DNA of 54,335 nt from Hondaea fermentalgiana (GCA_014084085.1 NPFB01000020.1:261968-316302); one strand, 5' to 3'; shown: positions 9,664 through 19,695, counted from the first letter of the stretch. Notes: generated by a model not told the origin, from the letters alone. Numbers and translations are program-made.

Positions 9664-12600
9664 TTAGTGGTGGGGTTCTAAAGTTTGCAGGCTATGCCAT
9701 TTCTGCGCGCAGGATTTGTCATTTCCGGATACAACATTGTGAAGTGGGACACAGCAGGTGCTGCAGAATGTCTGGGTCCTCTTTCCCGAGTCTCTGCAAA
9801 ACGCGCAAGGCTGCTGCTTGGGACGGCCGTTCCTTGACTTTCCAATGAATTCTATGCGATGACTAAAATTGCGATTGAGACGGATCGCCCTAAGCGTGGG
9901 CGTGTCAAAGTATATGCATCGCTTATGTGCGTATTTTGACGGGCATTGTTCTGCAATGCGCCTCGCATCTTCCTCACTTAACGTAGGAGAAAGGGTTGCT
10001 TCTGAGAAGGACGTTGGTTGTTGCACATCTGAGCAGGACGTTGGTTGTTGCACATTAGAACCGTGTGACGAAGTTGCTCCCGAGGCGTTTCGTGGGCTGC
10101 GATGAACTGTGTTCGGTCCTCGAGAGAGGGCTTCAGACAGAGCAAAAGCAAAGGATCTGAGAGTTCGAACACCATTGCACGCCTTCCTGAATGCCGCAAT
10201 CGATGTAAACGGGAACTCAAAGTCTCCATTTTCGTTGGTGCAAGCCCAAAGAATCCTGTAAAAGGAGAACGAATTGGCAACAAGTTGAAGGATGCCTCTT
10301 GTGCATAGCTTTTGTTCGAATTTGAGCTTGAATACGCCTGTATGAGTGATTGCAGCAACATGGTGGCTGTGGCCATCAAGACCCTGCTTGCATGAATTGT
10401 ATGCAACCTGTGCCCTGGACTTGAAGATCCGGATGGGTGGTAAGACACCTTTTTCGTGCACGTGACGACGGACTGCTCGCCACAATCTTAGATGCGACGA
10501 AAGAATGACCCTGTCACTCTCCAGGACAAATACATCAGCAGGGGGCTCCGGGGGTTTAGCGTCGATCTGCAGCGTATCGTACGCCCAAGTGAATAGATCA
10601 CGATAAGCAAGAAGCGAAGTCATGTAAGTTGATCGGGCCTCAGACGGGACGCAAACGAGGCAAACGTAGAGAAGTTCTTTCACCGTCCCTTCTGTGTAAA
10701 GAACGAAGTCAACGTTGAGGACCATAGCCTGGTGGATGACCTGACCTCGACATGATGCAGGGACTGCCTTCCACCAAACAGAATCCCCGACCGTTGAAGA
10801 AAAATATCGACCATGTGTTTCCCGCACATTCCGCGCCCGAGAAATGGCATCCTTGCTGCATCTGGTTTTGAATTCGACGCTGGCGATGATGTTCTCTTGC
10901 AGATCCATACTGCTTGGGGTTGTATTCGGTCGCCGTACTTTGGCGACTGCGTCCGCTGAAACTGCAAGGAAAGGGTAGTCTACACGTGCCAAAAGACCTA
11001 CCTCGTACAGCTCTTTGCACCAGTCTTGATTTTGCATCTCATTGAACAAGTTTCGCTCATTCAAAGCGCCAGTCTCCATGTCTTTCGTCACTACCCCGCG
11101 AGTGAAGAACCACGAGCCCATGAGGTCCTCGACCGTTCTCTCGATATCTGAGGTGCTTGCACGTGTGATTCGACTCGGCGCTCCTACAACAACAACATCC
11201 CCCAGCTCTTGCGTGTTTTCATCCTCACTATCGGTGTCTTCGCCAATGCTGTTCCCGTCAGAGTTGATGTCGTCCTCACAATCGTTGTCAGGTGGCTCGT
11301 CGAGCTTCGCATCTTTGGGCGCAGTTGATTTTTCACCATCGTCGTCATCCTCTTCGTCGTTGTCTTCAGTGCTGCTGTTGTTATTGTTGTTGCAAGCTTC
11401 GTTCTCACCGGACCCCCCCACGACGTTCTCTACGAGTAGCGCTCGGGCCCGAGGATTCCGTCGAGCAATCGCGCCGCAAGTTGTTCCAGTGATAGTGAAA
11501 GTGCGCAAGATGAACCAACAGGCAGTACGTTGAGAACACGTGAGCGGAAGAACGCCGCGTTCCCTCAGGTCTTTCTCTACTTTCACACGTTTCAGGCTTG
11601 GCCTGTTCGATGGAAAGAAAAGGACAGATGCCGAATGGTTCAAACTTTTTGGAATCTTCTGCTTTTCCATGCAAATGTGACTGGCTAATTTTGCCGGAAA
11701 AGAAGTGTTGAACTCGACGAACCGGATTACTCGAGAGACGCTGTCCACAACTTTGCCCTGATAGTCCCGGAAAGCGATGGCATTTAGCGTTTTGCGTTGA
11801 CCCTCAACATCAACTTGGGCTGTTGCTGTGAAAATTTCGCGACCAAGACGTGCGTTGTCATCAATGATGATCGAGTTCTCAAAATTCAAGCCAGCTCGGG
11901 CGGCTCGCTGGGCAACGGACTCTACTGTGGCCACAAAATTAGAGGACTGGCCAGTCACCCTCTTGTTACGTTCGCGCCGTTTCGTCTTTCTCAGCTGTGT
12001 GTCCAGAGACATGAACGGGTCTGAGCTTGAATTCGAAGTCATAATGAATGAAGCGCTTTTCGCCATGACGTCCTTCCACAGCTCGAGCTTGCTGTAACCA
12101 CGATCAGCAGTGATAGAGCATTGACGAAGTGCGCCAGGTTCGTTGAATGGCTCGTCACATTCATTGAGAAGAGCTCGGACAGCAGAAGTTTGGTTGTACT
12201 CACGAGCACAATGGCGCACAGCGTACATGATGTGAAAGAGAGCGTCGGCTGCACAATCGTTCTTAACCCCGCCCTTTCCAGCTTTGCGCAGACTCTGTTC
12301 TCGTTTCTGAACACCGGCCGACCGGGATCCCACGAGTTCATCGTCAATCACGATGTGTTGGTGCGCAGACGTAGCAATCATGCGCGAGGTACGAAACAAG
12401 TGGGATTCGAACGCGCGCATATTATCCACAATGTCAGTGGTGTTGGAGAAAGTATGCGATGGGTGCCCGACGCTCAACTCGGGGTCGACAGCACTGAGGT
12501 GACGTAGAATGTCCCTAAAGCGGCTGGTTTCCAACTTGGGCTTTCTGATATACTGCGTGGGCGATCGTTCTGAACCATCGAGGCTGATGTGAATGTTGAC

Positions 12601-13609
12601 TGTCGGTTTGTTATAAATTTTCATGCTCTCTTCCAAAGTGATGCCATGAAGTTGCGTGGTGAGAAACGCTCCCAGAAAGATGAGCATTTCTGTGGTGTCA
12701 ATCGGCTCACAATCCGATTGGCAAAGGCGAGTCTTTGTCCAATCCACCAGCTGGTTTATTGTGTCTTTTGCAAGCACAAAGAAAACTGGAAAGATCCAGT
12801 CGAGCGACGATGAGGGCTTCCGTTGAGTAAACCCAGGTACACTCTCGAGCTGCGCTTTCAGAGTTGCAACAATGTCTTCGCAGTGCATTTTCATGGAATT
12901 CAAAAACATCTCATCTCGTGCGTCCTCCAAGAATTCAAGATGGTAAACGTCCGGAACAGGGTTCGCAGTCCACTTAAGCTTGGAGGGCAATGTTGCCCCT
13001 CGTACATGGCCTCTTTGACTGTTGGAGCGACCTTGGTTGTATGGACAGTCGAGATGGTTCGTTCGGGAGTGCGTTGTGCTTCCACATTTGCATGACTTTG
13101 GTCGAGACGCCGGGTCTGGGGACGTTGAAGGGTTTTGTCGATGTGAAGGTGGTTGGTGGTTAGGTTGCTCGACAGCCTCCCCTTGACTTTGCGTTGACTG
13201 AGACGAGCGTTGACGCGACGAGGAAGACGAGCGCTGACGCTTGCTCCTATGCACTTCCTCGCTGTCCTCGGAAGAAGCGTCTGAGCTCTTCGAGAAAGTG
13301 CTCCGCCTTGGACGAGTCGTGCCTTGAGCAGCTCCATGACCACTGCCCCGTCCTCCGCCACCGCGGCCGCCGTGGTGGTAAGACATGTGATGAACCGGAA
13401 GGGGGGGCTCCCGCGCACCGCCCTCGCGCCACTTCTTCTGCGCCCACGAACCCAGAAGTTTGGGCGAATGAAAGCGCGCGTTTCAAGGTTTGCGGTGCCA
13501 CGGTTAGCATCGCCTCGCACGCATTGCACGATCTCCCACTGTATTGAAAGTAGTAGGCCTAGTAGGCCTATCGATAAACTTTGTAGTTTTAAACCCAAGG
13601 TTTGGGTTA
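9385..13609. mobile_element. piggyBac-like DNA transposon, ends tentative
   Basis: The single large transposase gene on - strongly indicates a class II element here. The ends are uncertain. The only symmetric words that I see outside the gene are TAACCC at 9385-9390 and GGGTTA at 13604-13609. They are short, and a perfect TTAA target duplication, the usual piggyBac footprint, is not visible. The boundaries are therefore placeholders. Confidence 0.3.
9664..13386 (-). CDS. piggyBac-type transposase with internal PD-(D/E)XK (YqaJ-like) nuclease domain
   Basis: Intact 1240-residue protein. Order of parts: a disordered Gly/Arg/Ser-rich tail (1-95); a zinc-knuckle-like cluster CKCGSTTHSRTNHLDC (about 99-114); a DDE_Tnp_1_7-like catalytic region with candidate aspartates in IDDELVGSR (D349), TADRGYSKLELW (D428) and FRDYQGKVVDSVS (D541); and an acidic Asn/Asp/Glu linker (665-730). 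A nuclease-like region follows (about 750-915) with ADAVA (D812), VEFKT (E839, K841) and GQVIHQAM (Q882 onward), matching the D...ExK...Q pattern of YqaJ/PD-(D/E)XK enzymes. The C-terminus is a piggyBac-type zinc ribbon (CAFCRDSGKRTQTFCSTCC). The family cuts and pastes DNA at TTAA. The extra nuclease between catalytic core and zinc ribbon is unusual. No stop or frameshift breaks the gene, so it may be recently active or domesticated. The catalytic assignments are by eye. Confidence 0.85.
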   Translation of the reverse strand: MSYHHGGRGGGGRGSGHGAAQGTTRPRRSTFSKSSDASSEDSEEVHRSKRQRSSSSSRQRSSQSTQSQGEAVEQPNHQPPSHRQNPSTSPDPASRPKSCKCGSTTHSRTNHLDCPYNQGRSNSQRGHVRGATLPSKLKWTANPVPDVYHLEFLEDARDEMFLNSMKMHCEDIVATLKAQLESVPGFTQRKPSSSLDWIFPVFFVLAKDTINQLVDWTKTRLCQSDCEPIDTTEMLIFLGAFLTTQLHGITLEESMKIYNKPTVNIHISLDGSERSPTQYIRKPKLETSRFRDILRHLSAVDPELSVGHPSHTFSNTTDIVDNMRAFESHLFRTSRMIATSAHQHIVIDDELVGSRSAGVQKREQSLRKAGKGGVKNDCAADALFHIMYAVRHCAREYNQTSAVRALLNECDEPFNEPGALRQCSITADRGYSKLELWKDVMAKSASFIMTSNSSSDPFMSLDTQLRKTKRRERNKRVTGQSSNFVATVESVAQRAARAGLNFENSIIIDDNARLGREIFTATAQVDVEGQRKTLNAIAFRDYQGKVVDSVSRVIRFVEFNTSFPAKLASHICMEKQKIPKSLNHSASVLFFPSNRPSLKRVKVEKDLRERGVLPLTCSQRTACWFILRTFTITGTTCGAIARRNPRARALLVENVVGGSGENEACNNNNNSSTEDNDEEDDDDGEKSTAPKDAKLDEPPDNDCEDDINSDGNSIGEDTDSEDENTQELGDVVVVGAPSRITRASTSDIERTVEDLMGSWFFTRGVVTKDMETGALNERNLFNEMQNQDWCKELYEVGLLARVDYPFLAVSADAVAKVRRPNTTPSSMDLQENIIASVEFKTRCSKDAISRARNVRETHGRYFSSTVGDSVWWKAVPASCRGQVIHQAMVLNVDFVLYTEGTVKELLYVCLVCVPSEARSTYMTSLLAYRDLFTWAYDTLQIDAKPPEPPADVFVLESDRVILSSHLRLWRAVRRHVHEKGVLPPIRIFKSRAQVAYNSCKQGLDGHSHHVAAITHTGVFKLKFEQKLCTRGILQLVANSFSFYRILWACTNENGDFEFPFTSIAAFRKACNGVRTLRSFAFALSEALSRGPNTVHRSPRNASGATSSHGSNVQQPTSCSDVQQPTSFSEATLSPTLSEEDARRIAEQCPSKYAHKRCIYFDTPTLRAIRLNRNFSHRIEFIGKSRNGRPKQQPCAFCRDSGKRTQTFCSTCCVPLHNVVSGNDKSCAQKWHSLQTLEPHH

Positions 13610-14014
13610 GAAAGTTTTCGAAACCAACAAAGAACGCAGTTTTACACACTAACTTGGTTTTTTAATCAGGGGATATTAGACTTTGCAAAATCGTCCACAT
13701 CAACACTTGACTGTGACGTGGTAGCTTTGCATGATGCCAAAAAAAAAGTGGAGTGATTTTTTTTGCTTTTTGGCCTTGGCTGAACTCGCTTTGGAAAAGG
13801 AAAACCTCGTTGAAAAAACCAAAATGAGCGTAAACTGTGCAGATCACTCCATGATGAACACGTAGGTAATGCATGCACTTGGAGTTCAATTTCAATCGAC
13901 TGAAAAATCGAAAACCCACTCGCACCCAAAGTGTCTACCCTTGGCTCGTCTGGAGCCCTGACACCAAGGTGATGGATGGTTGGAAGAAAAGTCAATTTCG
14001 TTCATTCAGTTCAT
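13387..14014. other. Intergenic, 5' flank of transposase
   Basis: Two TAGGCCTA copies lie at 13554-13561 and 13563-13570. An inverted repeat AAACCCAAGGTTTGGGTT spans about 13591-13608. The rest is AT-rich with no convincing coding frame on either strand. It covers the presumed element end and the 3' flank of the glycosyltransferase-like gene. Confidence 0.5.
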
Positions 14015-15064
14015 CTAGTATTTCAAGGCATGGTACAACTTATTACGCCCTTCAGTCGAATTTTTGGTGAGAATCGCGTTCCATTCACTCTCCGTGATGC
14101 GCACTGCGTTGCCGTAGTTCTGCACGGAGATGTAGTTCTTGTCAATTTGGCCAATCGTCATGTTGAGGTATTGACAAATGGAAGGAATGGAAACCTCCGA
14201 CCAAGCCACAATACCATGATTAGCTGCTTGGTCATGTAAACCATCAAGAAAGCGGGCAGAGAAACGCTCCACGTGCTCGCGCACGTACAAGCGCTTCTTT
14301 AAGGGAATTGCCTGATTAAAAGCATCGCTCACCATGCGACGCCAGAAGAACGAAGGATCCAATGGGTGGCAGTTGTGCGCAAGAAGATCTGCTTTTGACT
14401 CTTTCATTGCTGCGAAGAGTACGGAAAGATCACCGGAAAAGCCAACGTCGTCTTCAAAAACCCAGACGTACGATGGACGCTTACCTTGAATCTTCTGGTA
14501 CCAGGCATTGGTAGCAGAGGCATGAAACGCCCAGCCAAGACTGAGCGCCCTCTTTTTAGTGACTCGCTTCCAGCTGTGCTTCTGCAAGACGTCTTCTTCA
14601 AAGACAGGGTACATTTCCTTCACCTCGGCATCCCTCCATTCATGAATTTCGACCCACGAAGGAAGCCCTGCATCGCGCAGGCGCTGCGCCGCAACGCCTT
14701 GCTCCATCAGTGTAATGTCAAGGCTGATGGTCATTCCAGAGGCGTGCCCGTGCACTTGGTGAGCCCATTCAACCATTCGCTTACACGCTGCTCGTGATGG
14801 ATTGTATGATCGCACAAGCAACCACGGCGCGTCTTCCTCGATGAGGTCGGATGCCTCATTCACTTCTCTCTCGTCATCATCGAGGATAGTTGTCAATTTG
14901 ATGTTGAGATCGAGCTCGACCGTGTCGGCCGGCAAGAGGTCGTCACGGAGTGCATCAGTTCGTCCGTCGCGTGCGCCAGTGATGTCCTCGTTCCAAACCC
15001 ATACCGTGAGCACTGTCGCTAGCAGAGACAGACAGAAGGCGCACAAATAGCGTCGCGACTCCAT
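14015..15064 (-). CDS. Type II membrane glycosyltransferase-like protein
   Basis: Predicted 349 residues with start at 15062-15064 (MESRRYLCAF). A single hydrophobic segment at about residues 5-24 follows a short basic N-terminus, which is the layout of Golgi type II enzymes. The lumenal part carries VFEDDVGFSGD (about residue 205), an acidic EDD motif like the metal/sugar-nucleotide DxD of GT-A folds, preceded by a predicted strand and followed by helices. An NMT sequon and an NST sequon occur near the C-terminus. Neither donor nor acceptor can be told. The farther upstream frame to 15190 would bury the signal anchor behind a low-complexity stretch, so I prefer this start. A secreted protein of another fold with an EDD motif is the alternative. 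Confidence 0.65.
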   Translation of the reverse strand: MESRRYLCAFCLSLLATVLTVWVWNEDITGARDGRTDALRDDLLPADTVELDLNIKLTTILDDDEREVNEASDLIEEDAPWLLVRSYNPSRAACKRMVEWAHQVHGHASGMTISLDITLMEQGVAAQRLRDAGLPSWVEIHEWRDAEVKEMYPVFEEDVLQKHSWKRVTKKRALSLGWAFHASATNAWYQKIQGKRPSYVWVFEDDVGFSGDLSVLFAAMKESKADLLAHNCHPLDPSFFWRRMVSDAFNQAIPLKKRLYVREHVERFSARFLDGLHDQAANHGIVAWSEVSIPSICQYLNMTIGQIDKNYISVQNYGNAVRITESEWNAILTKNSTEGRNKLYHALKY

Positions 15065-15732
15065 GGCGACCTGCCTCCGCCCTGCACAGCCGCGCGCGAG
15101 CAGCAAGCCGGCCGGTAGCCGACCTGCAGCTGCTTGCTTGGCTGGACTTGGGCTTGCGTGTTTGCCTCGCCTCGCCTCGCCTCCGCCCACTTGACTGTGA
15201 GGTCTTTCAGTCGGTGCGGATACGGACTCGTATACTGCCGCATTAGAAATTCAGACTACATATCAGCGCACGGCTCGCAGGGGGTGGGCTAGGGTTCTGT
15301 GCGCCGCGTCGATGATGGTCGCCATCTTAACTCGCCTCCGCGTTGGTCACACTTCGAGCGGGGAGAGTCAGCGATGCAGATTGCAGTGATGCGAGCGTCC
15401 GAGGCGCGGGACTTGGGCCGCGAGCGTCAGCGTGCGCTGCTCCCCCCGCAACACAGTCAACAAAGAGCAGTCTTGTCCTTCTGTCATTTGGAATGTGGAC
15501 ATGGAAAAAAAAATGGACTGACAGTGAATGGTTTCGCGCAGTCCAAGTGGCAATGGGATTGTAGAGCCCGAGCTGGGTCGCAGACGCGCTACGAGACCAG
15601 ACAAAACACTTGATGATAATCAGATGAGACGGGAAGGTGAACGAGGCGCCTAGTCGGCTCATTGCTGACAATGAATGCATCTTGACCATGTATCACTTCG
15701 AGCAGCTTGTCACATCGAGAACATTGAGAGAG
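15065..15732. other. Intergenic, no gene seen
   Basis: The first 150 bp are GC-rich with GCCTCGCCTCGCC-type repeats and should be the promoter of the glycosyltransferase-like gene. The remainder holds overlapping short frames on both strands with no domain. It ends in the 3' flank of the first seven-helix gene. Confidence 0.5.
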
Positions 15733-16794
15733 CTATCTGCTTGTCGTCATACTGCTCTGTGTCGCTTCCGCCGATGGCAAGCTTCGGATCTGCGTCCTGT
15801 TGCGGTTTCCCCTACTGTGCCTCTTGCTGTTATCCTTGCTAGTAATGCGCTGGCTTCGAAGATGTGTCACGCGACGCGATGATGGAGACTGTCTCCATGC
15901 AGCACTTGTAATGCCAAGTATACTAATCAAATTGCAGAAAGCATCGCAGGCACCAATCAAGTAGTCGACTAAACGAAGATGATAGATGGTTTCGCCCCCA
16001 TGAAAAGCGATGTAAAGATGAAGACTAGCAACGACTCCCATGGAGATCGACGTCGTGCAAATACTAAGGAGCGAGAGATGAAAGTGAAACCTGAGGGTTC
16101 TTGCCATTGCTATTGTACTTGCGGCTGCCGATAGCGCTTTGAATTTCGCGGTCGAATATTTGCGCATCGGAAAGTAAAATAGTCCAAGAAAGGCAGATGA
16201 GATTCCAAGGTTGGCGAGCATGGACATCATGCCGAATACCCAAGGAAACGATTGTACGCATACACCATTGGGTAATAGGACCCCACGCGTTCCTAACGCA
16301 GCTGTAGTGATCATAAATGGGGAGCTATAAATGCTCGCAATTGCAATGGCCCGCATCATACGGAAGAGCCACCCCGTATTGTCGTCAGCAAGGCGGGAAC
16401 GCTGAAGAAAAATGAGATATGAGAGACTCTGCGATGCTATGAAGAAAGACGTTGGCAACGCTGCAAAATTCGCGCATGACTTCCAACTTGTTTCTTCAAA
16501 GTTGGCAAAGCTGAGGAAGAGCGTGGAAGCTGCACATGCTGTCATAATGGCGACATTCGTAATGAGAATCCTCAACATGCTCCTCTTGGGTTTCGGAAGC
16601 AGCTGTTTCATGCTCGCGGCAACCAAAATTCGCAGAGTCACGACAAGAACCACCACGAGTACGCACGAGAGAAGCTGTTGCGCGATTCGCATGCGCCTAA
16701 ACGTCTCAGTTTCCACGAAGGCATCGTCAACAATGATAGTGTTTGTCTTGTTGCGGACCAGGTCGTCATAGAGCCATCCCATGACGTCCTCCAC
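15733..16794 (-). CDS. Seven-helix membrane protein, receptor-like (paralogue A)
   Basis: 353 residues with seven clear hydrophobic helices at about residues 38-60, 72-95, 105-130, 145-168, 182-208, 233-258 and 272-297. The N-terminus is short and carries an NKT sequon, consistent with N-out topology. The C-terminus is a basic, Ser/Arg-rich tail of about 55 residues. A conserved loop GTRGVLLPNGVCVQS precedes helix 5, FLQRSR ends helix 3, and ACDAFCNLISILGIT lies in helix 7. These are shared with the neighbouring paralogue at 17418-18383. The topology is that of a G-protein-coupled receptor, but I see none of the standard class motifs, so receptor function is inference. The tandem arrangement and same orientation indicate local duplication. 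Confidence 0.8.
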   Translation of the reverse strand: MEDVMGWLYDDLVRNKTNTIIVDDAFVETETFRRMRIAQQLLSCVLVVVLVVTLRILVAASMKQLLPKPKRSMLRILITNVAIMTACAASTLFLSFANFEETSWKSCANFAALPTSFFIASQSLSYLIFLQRSRLADDNTGWLFRMMRAIAIASIYSSPFMITTAALGTRGVLLPNGVCVQSFPWVFGMMSMLANLGISSAFLGLFYFPMRKYSTAKFKALSAAASTIAMARTLRFHFHLSLLSICTTSISMGVVASLHLYIAFHGGETIYHLRLVDYLIGACDAFCNLISILGITSAAWRQSPSSRRVTHLRSQRITSKDNSKRHSRGNRNRTQIRSLPSAEATQSSMTTSR

Positions 16795-17417
16795 GAAGAC
16801 GCCCGGCGCATTCGTCCATGAACCCGCTCACGTGGACTGATGCCCCGCCACGGATAGGTAGTCTCCATGTACCGTTCCAACCAAATCGCTTCCCACACGG
16901 TTGATTATTTTTCAGGTAAAGGCTCCAATGTAAGCGAAGCTTGCTTGACTCTGACTTCTGCTCTTTGTCCGAAGTTTAACTGCTTAAAGTTAGGCCTTGG
17001 CCTAGGAAGTTGAGCTCAGCTCAGCTCAGCCGCCCGCCGCCGGGCCCGGGGCACCCGACAAAGATTCAACGGACAAAACCACGCTGCTTTTTCCGCTCTA
17101 TGGTCGCCGTGTGAAGAAAGGAGAGAAGAAAATAAAAAGGATCCTGGAAACAACTTGAAAAATGACTCACAGTTAGACCTTTTTTCAGAGCCGAGGATGC
17201 GAACTATGGTCAGGAGAAAGGCAAGGTAAAGTTGGGGACGCGTCGCATGTGTTGTCTAAATCTGCGGCTGCATCCGCTTTGTCTCCTTTAATTTTCACCG
17301 TCAACTTTAGCGGAGATAAGCCTTGGCTGACCTCTCCATCTTTCTGGTCTCTAACTGTAAGGGTGTTTGCACGAGAAATCTAGATTGACGTGGAGGTTCA
17401 ACATGGTTAGTAGCTGC
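16795..17417. other. Intergenic between the two seven-helix paralogues
   Basis: No gene is supported. TAGGCCTTGGCCTAGG, an imperfect form of the recurring palindrome, lies at about 16990-17006. A short (AGCTC)n stretch follows at 17009-17030, and then a GC-rich patch. This must contain the promoter of paralogue A and the 3' end of paralogue B. Confidence 0.5.
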
Positions 17418-18383
17418 TTATGGTGACCGAATCGTGCGCCTGTTCTGCTGCTGGGGTCGTGTAAGATTTGATGATCGAACGATTGTCAAGCGGGGTGCAG
17501 GCCGTCGCCAAACAGCGGCTGTGATGCCGAGAATGCTGATTAAATTACAAAATGCATCACAAGGACCCATCGCAAAGTCAAGGAGGAGAAGATGATAGTC
17601 AGCGCCGACACCATAAAGTTGCGAGTACATTTGTAATGCCGACGATGACCCTAGAAAGACAGTTGATGTCACGATGCCAAACGAAGAGTAGAAGAAATGT
17701 TTTTTGAGTGTCCGCGCCATTTTTTGCGTGCTTTCAGATGCCGAAACATCCTTCCTTGTGTGCTCAAGAACAGGAACCACAAAGAGCGATAAGAATGCGC
17801 ACGAGATGACGAAGTTGGCCATCATCGAAACAACCCCAATCACCCAATAATAGGATTGCACACAAACGCCATTCGGCAGCAGCACTCCTCTTGTGCTTAT
17901 GGCGATGGCGATGACAACTCCGGGCGTGCTTATGATACTCATGCGAGCAATGTACCGCATAGCATGCAAAAACCTGCCTTCCACACCAAAAGAAACCCTT
18001 GAACGTCGAAGAAAGATCGCATACGCAAATCCCTGCGACGAAATGTAAAAGACCGTAGGGATAGCCGCAAGGTTGGCGCATATCCTCCAATCCGACTTGT
18101 CAAAGTAGACATAAGCCATAACCAGCGTGGAGATCGTACAGGTAGTCAAGAACGCCGTGAACCCCAGAAGAACTCGCATCATGTTTTTTTTGGGCCCGAC
18201 TATGTCAGGTCGACGGTTCGCGGTCAACAAAACGACCCAAACCACTGCCAAAATCGTGAGAAAGATGCTATTGAGCCATCTTTGCGCTACGCGCACACGC
18301 ACAAAGGTATCCGTGGCGACAAAGGCGTCGTCGATGATAATGGTCGTTGTCTCATTGCGAACGAACTGATCAAAAAAGCTCAT
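17418..18383 (-). CDS. Seven-helix membrane protein, receptor-like (paralogue B)
   Basis: 321 residues, clearly related along the full length to the gene at 15733-16794. Both share VRNxTxTIIxDDAF at the N-terminus (with an NET sequon), the pre-helix-5 loop GTRGVLLPNGVCVQS and a helix 7 with PCDAFCNLISILGIT. Seven helices have the same spacing. FLRRSR closes helix 3 at the place where class A receptors carry DRY. The C-terminal tail is shorter (about 30 residues, RPQQQNRRTIRSP). The strong conservation of loop and helix 7, against divergent helices 1 and 2, suggests that these are functional sites. Ligand and coupling are unknown. A transporter or sensor of another kind is possible. Confidence 0.8.
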   Translation of the reverse strand: MSFFDQFVRNETTTIIIDDAFVATDTFVRVRVAQRWLNSIFLTILAVVWVVLLTANRRPDIVGPKKNMMRVLLGFTAFLTTCTISTLVMAYVYFDKSDWRICANLAAIPTVFYISSQGFAYAIFLRRSRVSFGVEGRFLHAMRYIARMSIISTPGVVIAIAISTRGVLLPNGVCVQSYYWVIGVVSMMANFVISCAFLSLFVVPVLEHTRKDVSASESTQKMARTLKKHFFYSSFGIVTSTVFLGSSSALQMYSQLYGVGADYHLLLLDFAMGPCDAFCNLISILGITAAVWRRPAPRLTIVRSSNLTRPQQQNRRTIRSP

Positions 18384-19459
18384 CGCGCGCCCAATTTGAG
18401 ATTTGTCAAGGTCTGGCGCATCCTGGTGGACATATCATCATTAAAAACATGTTTTACTGTTAGTGATGAAAAGTGTCAAGCAGGGTTCGGACTGGACTGA
18501 AAGTGGACGTTAATTGACATGTGCACATTGTACTCCAACGACTCAGTGTGCATCAAACCTGCCTGCCTCTTTGCCTCACAGTAGACACTAATAACGGAAC
18601 CATGCGCAACTCTTTTTCTCAGCGACCAGGCAAGCAAGCAAGCAAGCAAGCAAGTCGCACGAATCAGTGCGGCTTCTTCCCCCCTCCCTCTCTCCTCTCT
18701 TTTCCGATCGCGGCGCGCGCGGGTTCTCGGCGAAGTGTGGGCATGGCAGTGCGTTTCTGTCGTTTCGTTTCAGTCGTTTCGTTCTCGCCTCGCGGCGCTT
18801 TTCTGTCTCCCTCCTCCCTCCTCTGCTTGCCGACTCCGTTCTCCGCTCTGCCAACAGCAACCAACATGCAAGTCCCGCGCGCCCGAGACTCCGGCGGGCC
18901 GGCTGGCTCCCGAGTCGCGCGCGCCCAGACCGATCGATCAGTTCAGAAGGATCGATCGATCAGTGGCGGCGACGAGCGAGGGACGAACGAACGAGTGCGA
19001 ATGAAAGACCGCCATCTTGTCGGGAGGGACCCTGCGCGTGTGTCCCTGCGCGGTTTCATCGTGCCGGGCCGTCTCGAGTCGCAGTGAGCGCTCTCAGGTC
19101 CTTCGGGCGGTGCAGTGCCCTCGAAGCTCGGCAGCCCCAGCCCCGCGCGGCGGCCGGGGCGCGGGCCTGCAGAGCTGCAACGCGAGCGGCGCGAGCGGCT
19201 GGCTGAAGCGGCGGCGAAAGTAGAATTGTCTGTCTTGGCAGCGAGCGGCGCGGTCCGGGACCTTGGGAGGTCTTACGGGAAAGGTGGCGTGGTCCGAAGC
19301 GAGGCGGACAAGGCACGGAGGCGCGCAGATCAGACGGACCCCATAAATTGCACGGAGCGGAGCAAGTCTTGGCTTGACGTGGCGTGACCCTTGGGCGTGA
19401 CGTGGACTTGGGCTCTACTCGTTGTTCTTGCGGAGAATTAAAAAGGGAGTTGGGCGGAG
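18384..19459. promoter_or_regulatory. Long divergent region between seven-helix gene B and cyclin Y
   Basis: Over 1 kb without a convincing gene, and it must hold both promoters. It contains a (CAAG)n tetranucleotide run at about 18628-18652, a C/T-rich tract at 18675-18710 and a GATCGATCAGT repeat pair at about 18931-18963. The final 400 bp before the cyclin start are GC-rich. Long frames here are low-complexity and differ on every strand. Confidence 0.45.
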
Positions 19460-19657
19460 ATGGACGACGGTGCCGATGACTACTTTGCAGCAGCAGCAGA
19501 GGCGCCTGGCAGCGCCCGAAAGGTAGAGGAGGAGAAAGCCGCCTCCACGTCCGAGTTCGAGTCCGACGAGGAGGACGAGGTCTTTTTGCCGCCGGCACCT
19601 CCGCCTCTTCCCTCGAAAACGGCGACGCGAGACGCCACCGCCGAGGAGCAGTTCTCT

Positions 19658-19695
<38 letters not shown>

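Noticed and set aside
9460..9681. 73-codon frame on + near a GTAAGT donor
   Set aside because: The frame has no domain, no partner exon could be joined to the donor, and it lies in the 3' flank of the transposase.
12400..12430. tRNA B-box-like word (GGGATTCGAAC, - strand reading GTTCGAATCCC)
   Set aside because: It lies inside the conserved transposase coding sequence and no cloverleaf or A-box can be placed around it.
13666..13995. 109-codon frame on - upstream of the transposase
   Set aside because: No domain, several overlapping alternatives on both strands, and position in the presumed transposon flank.
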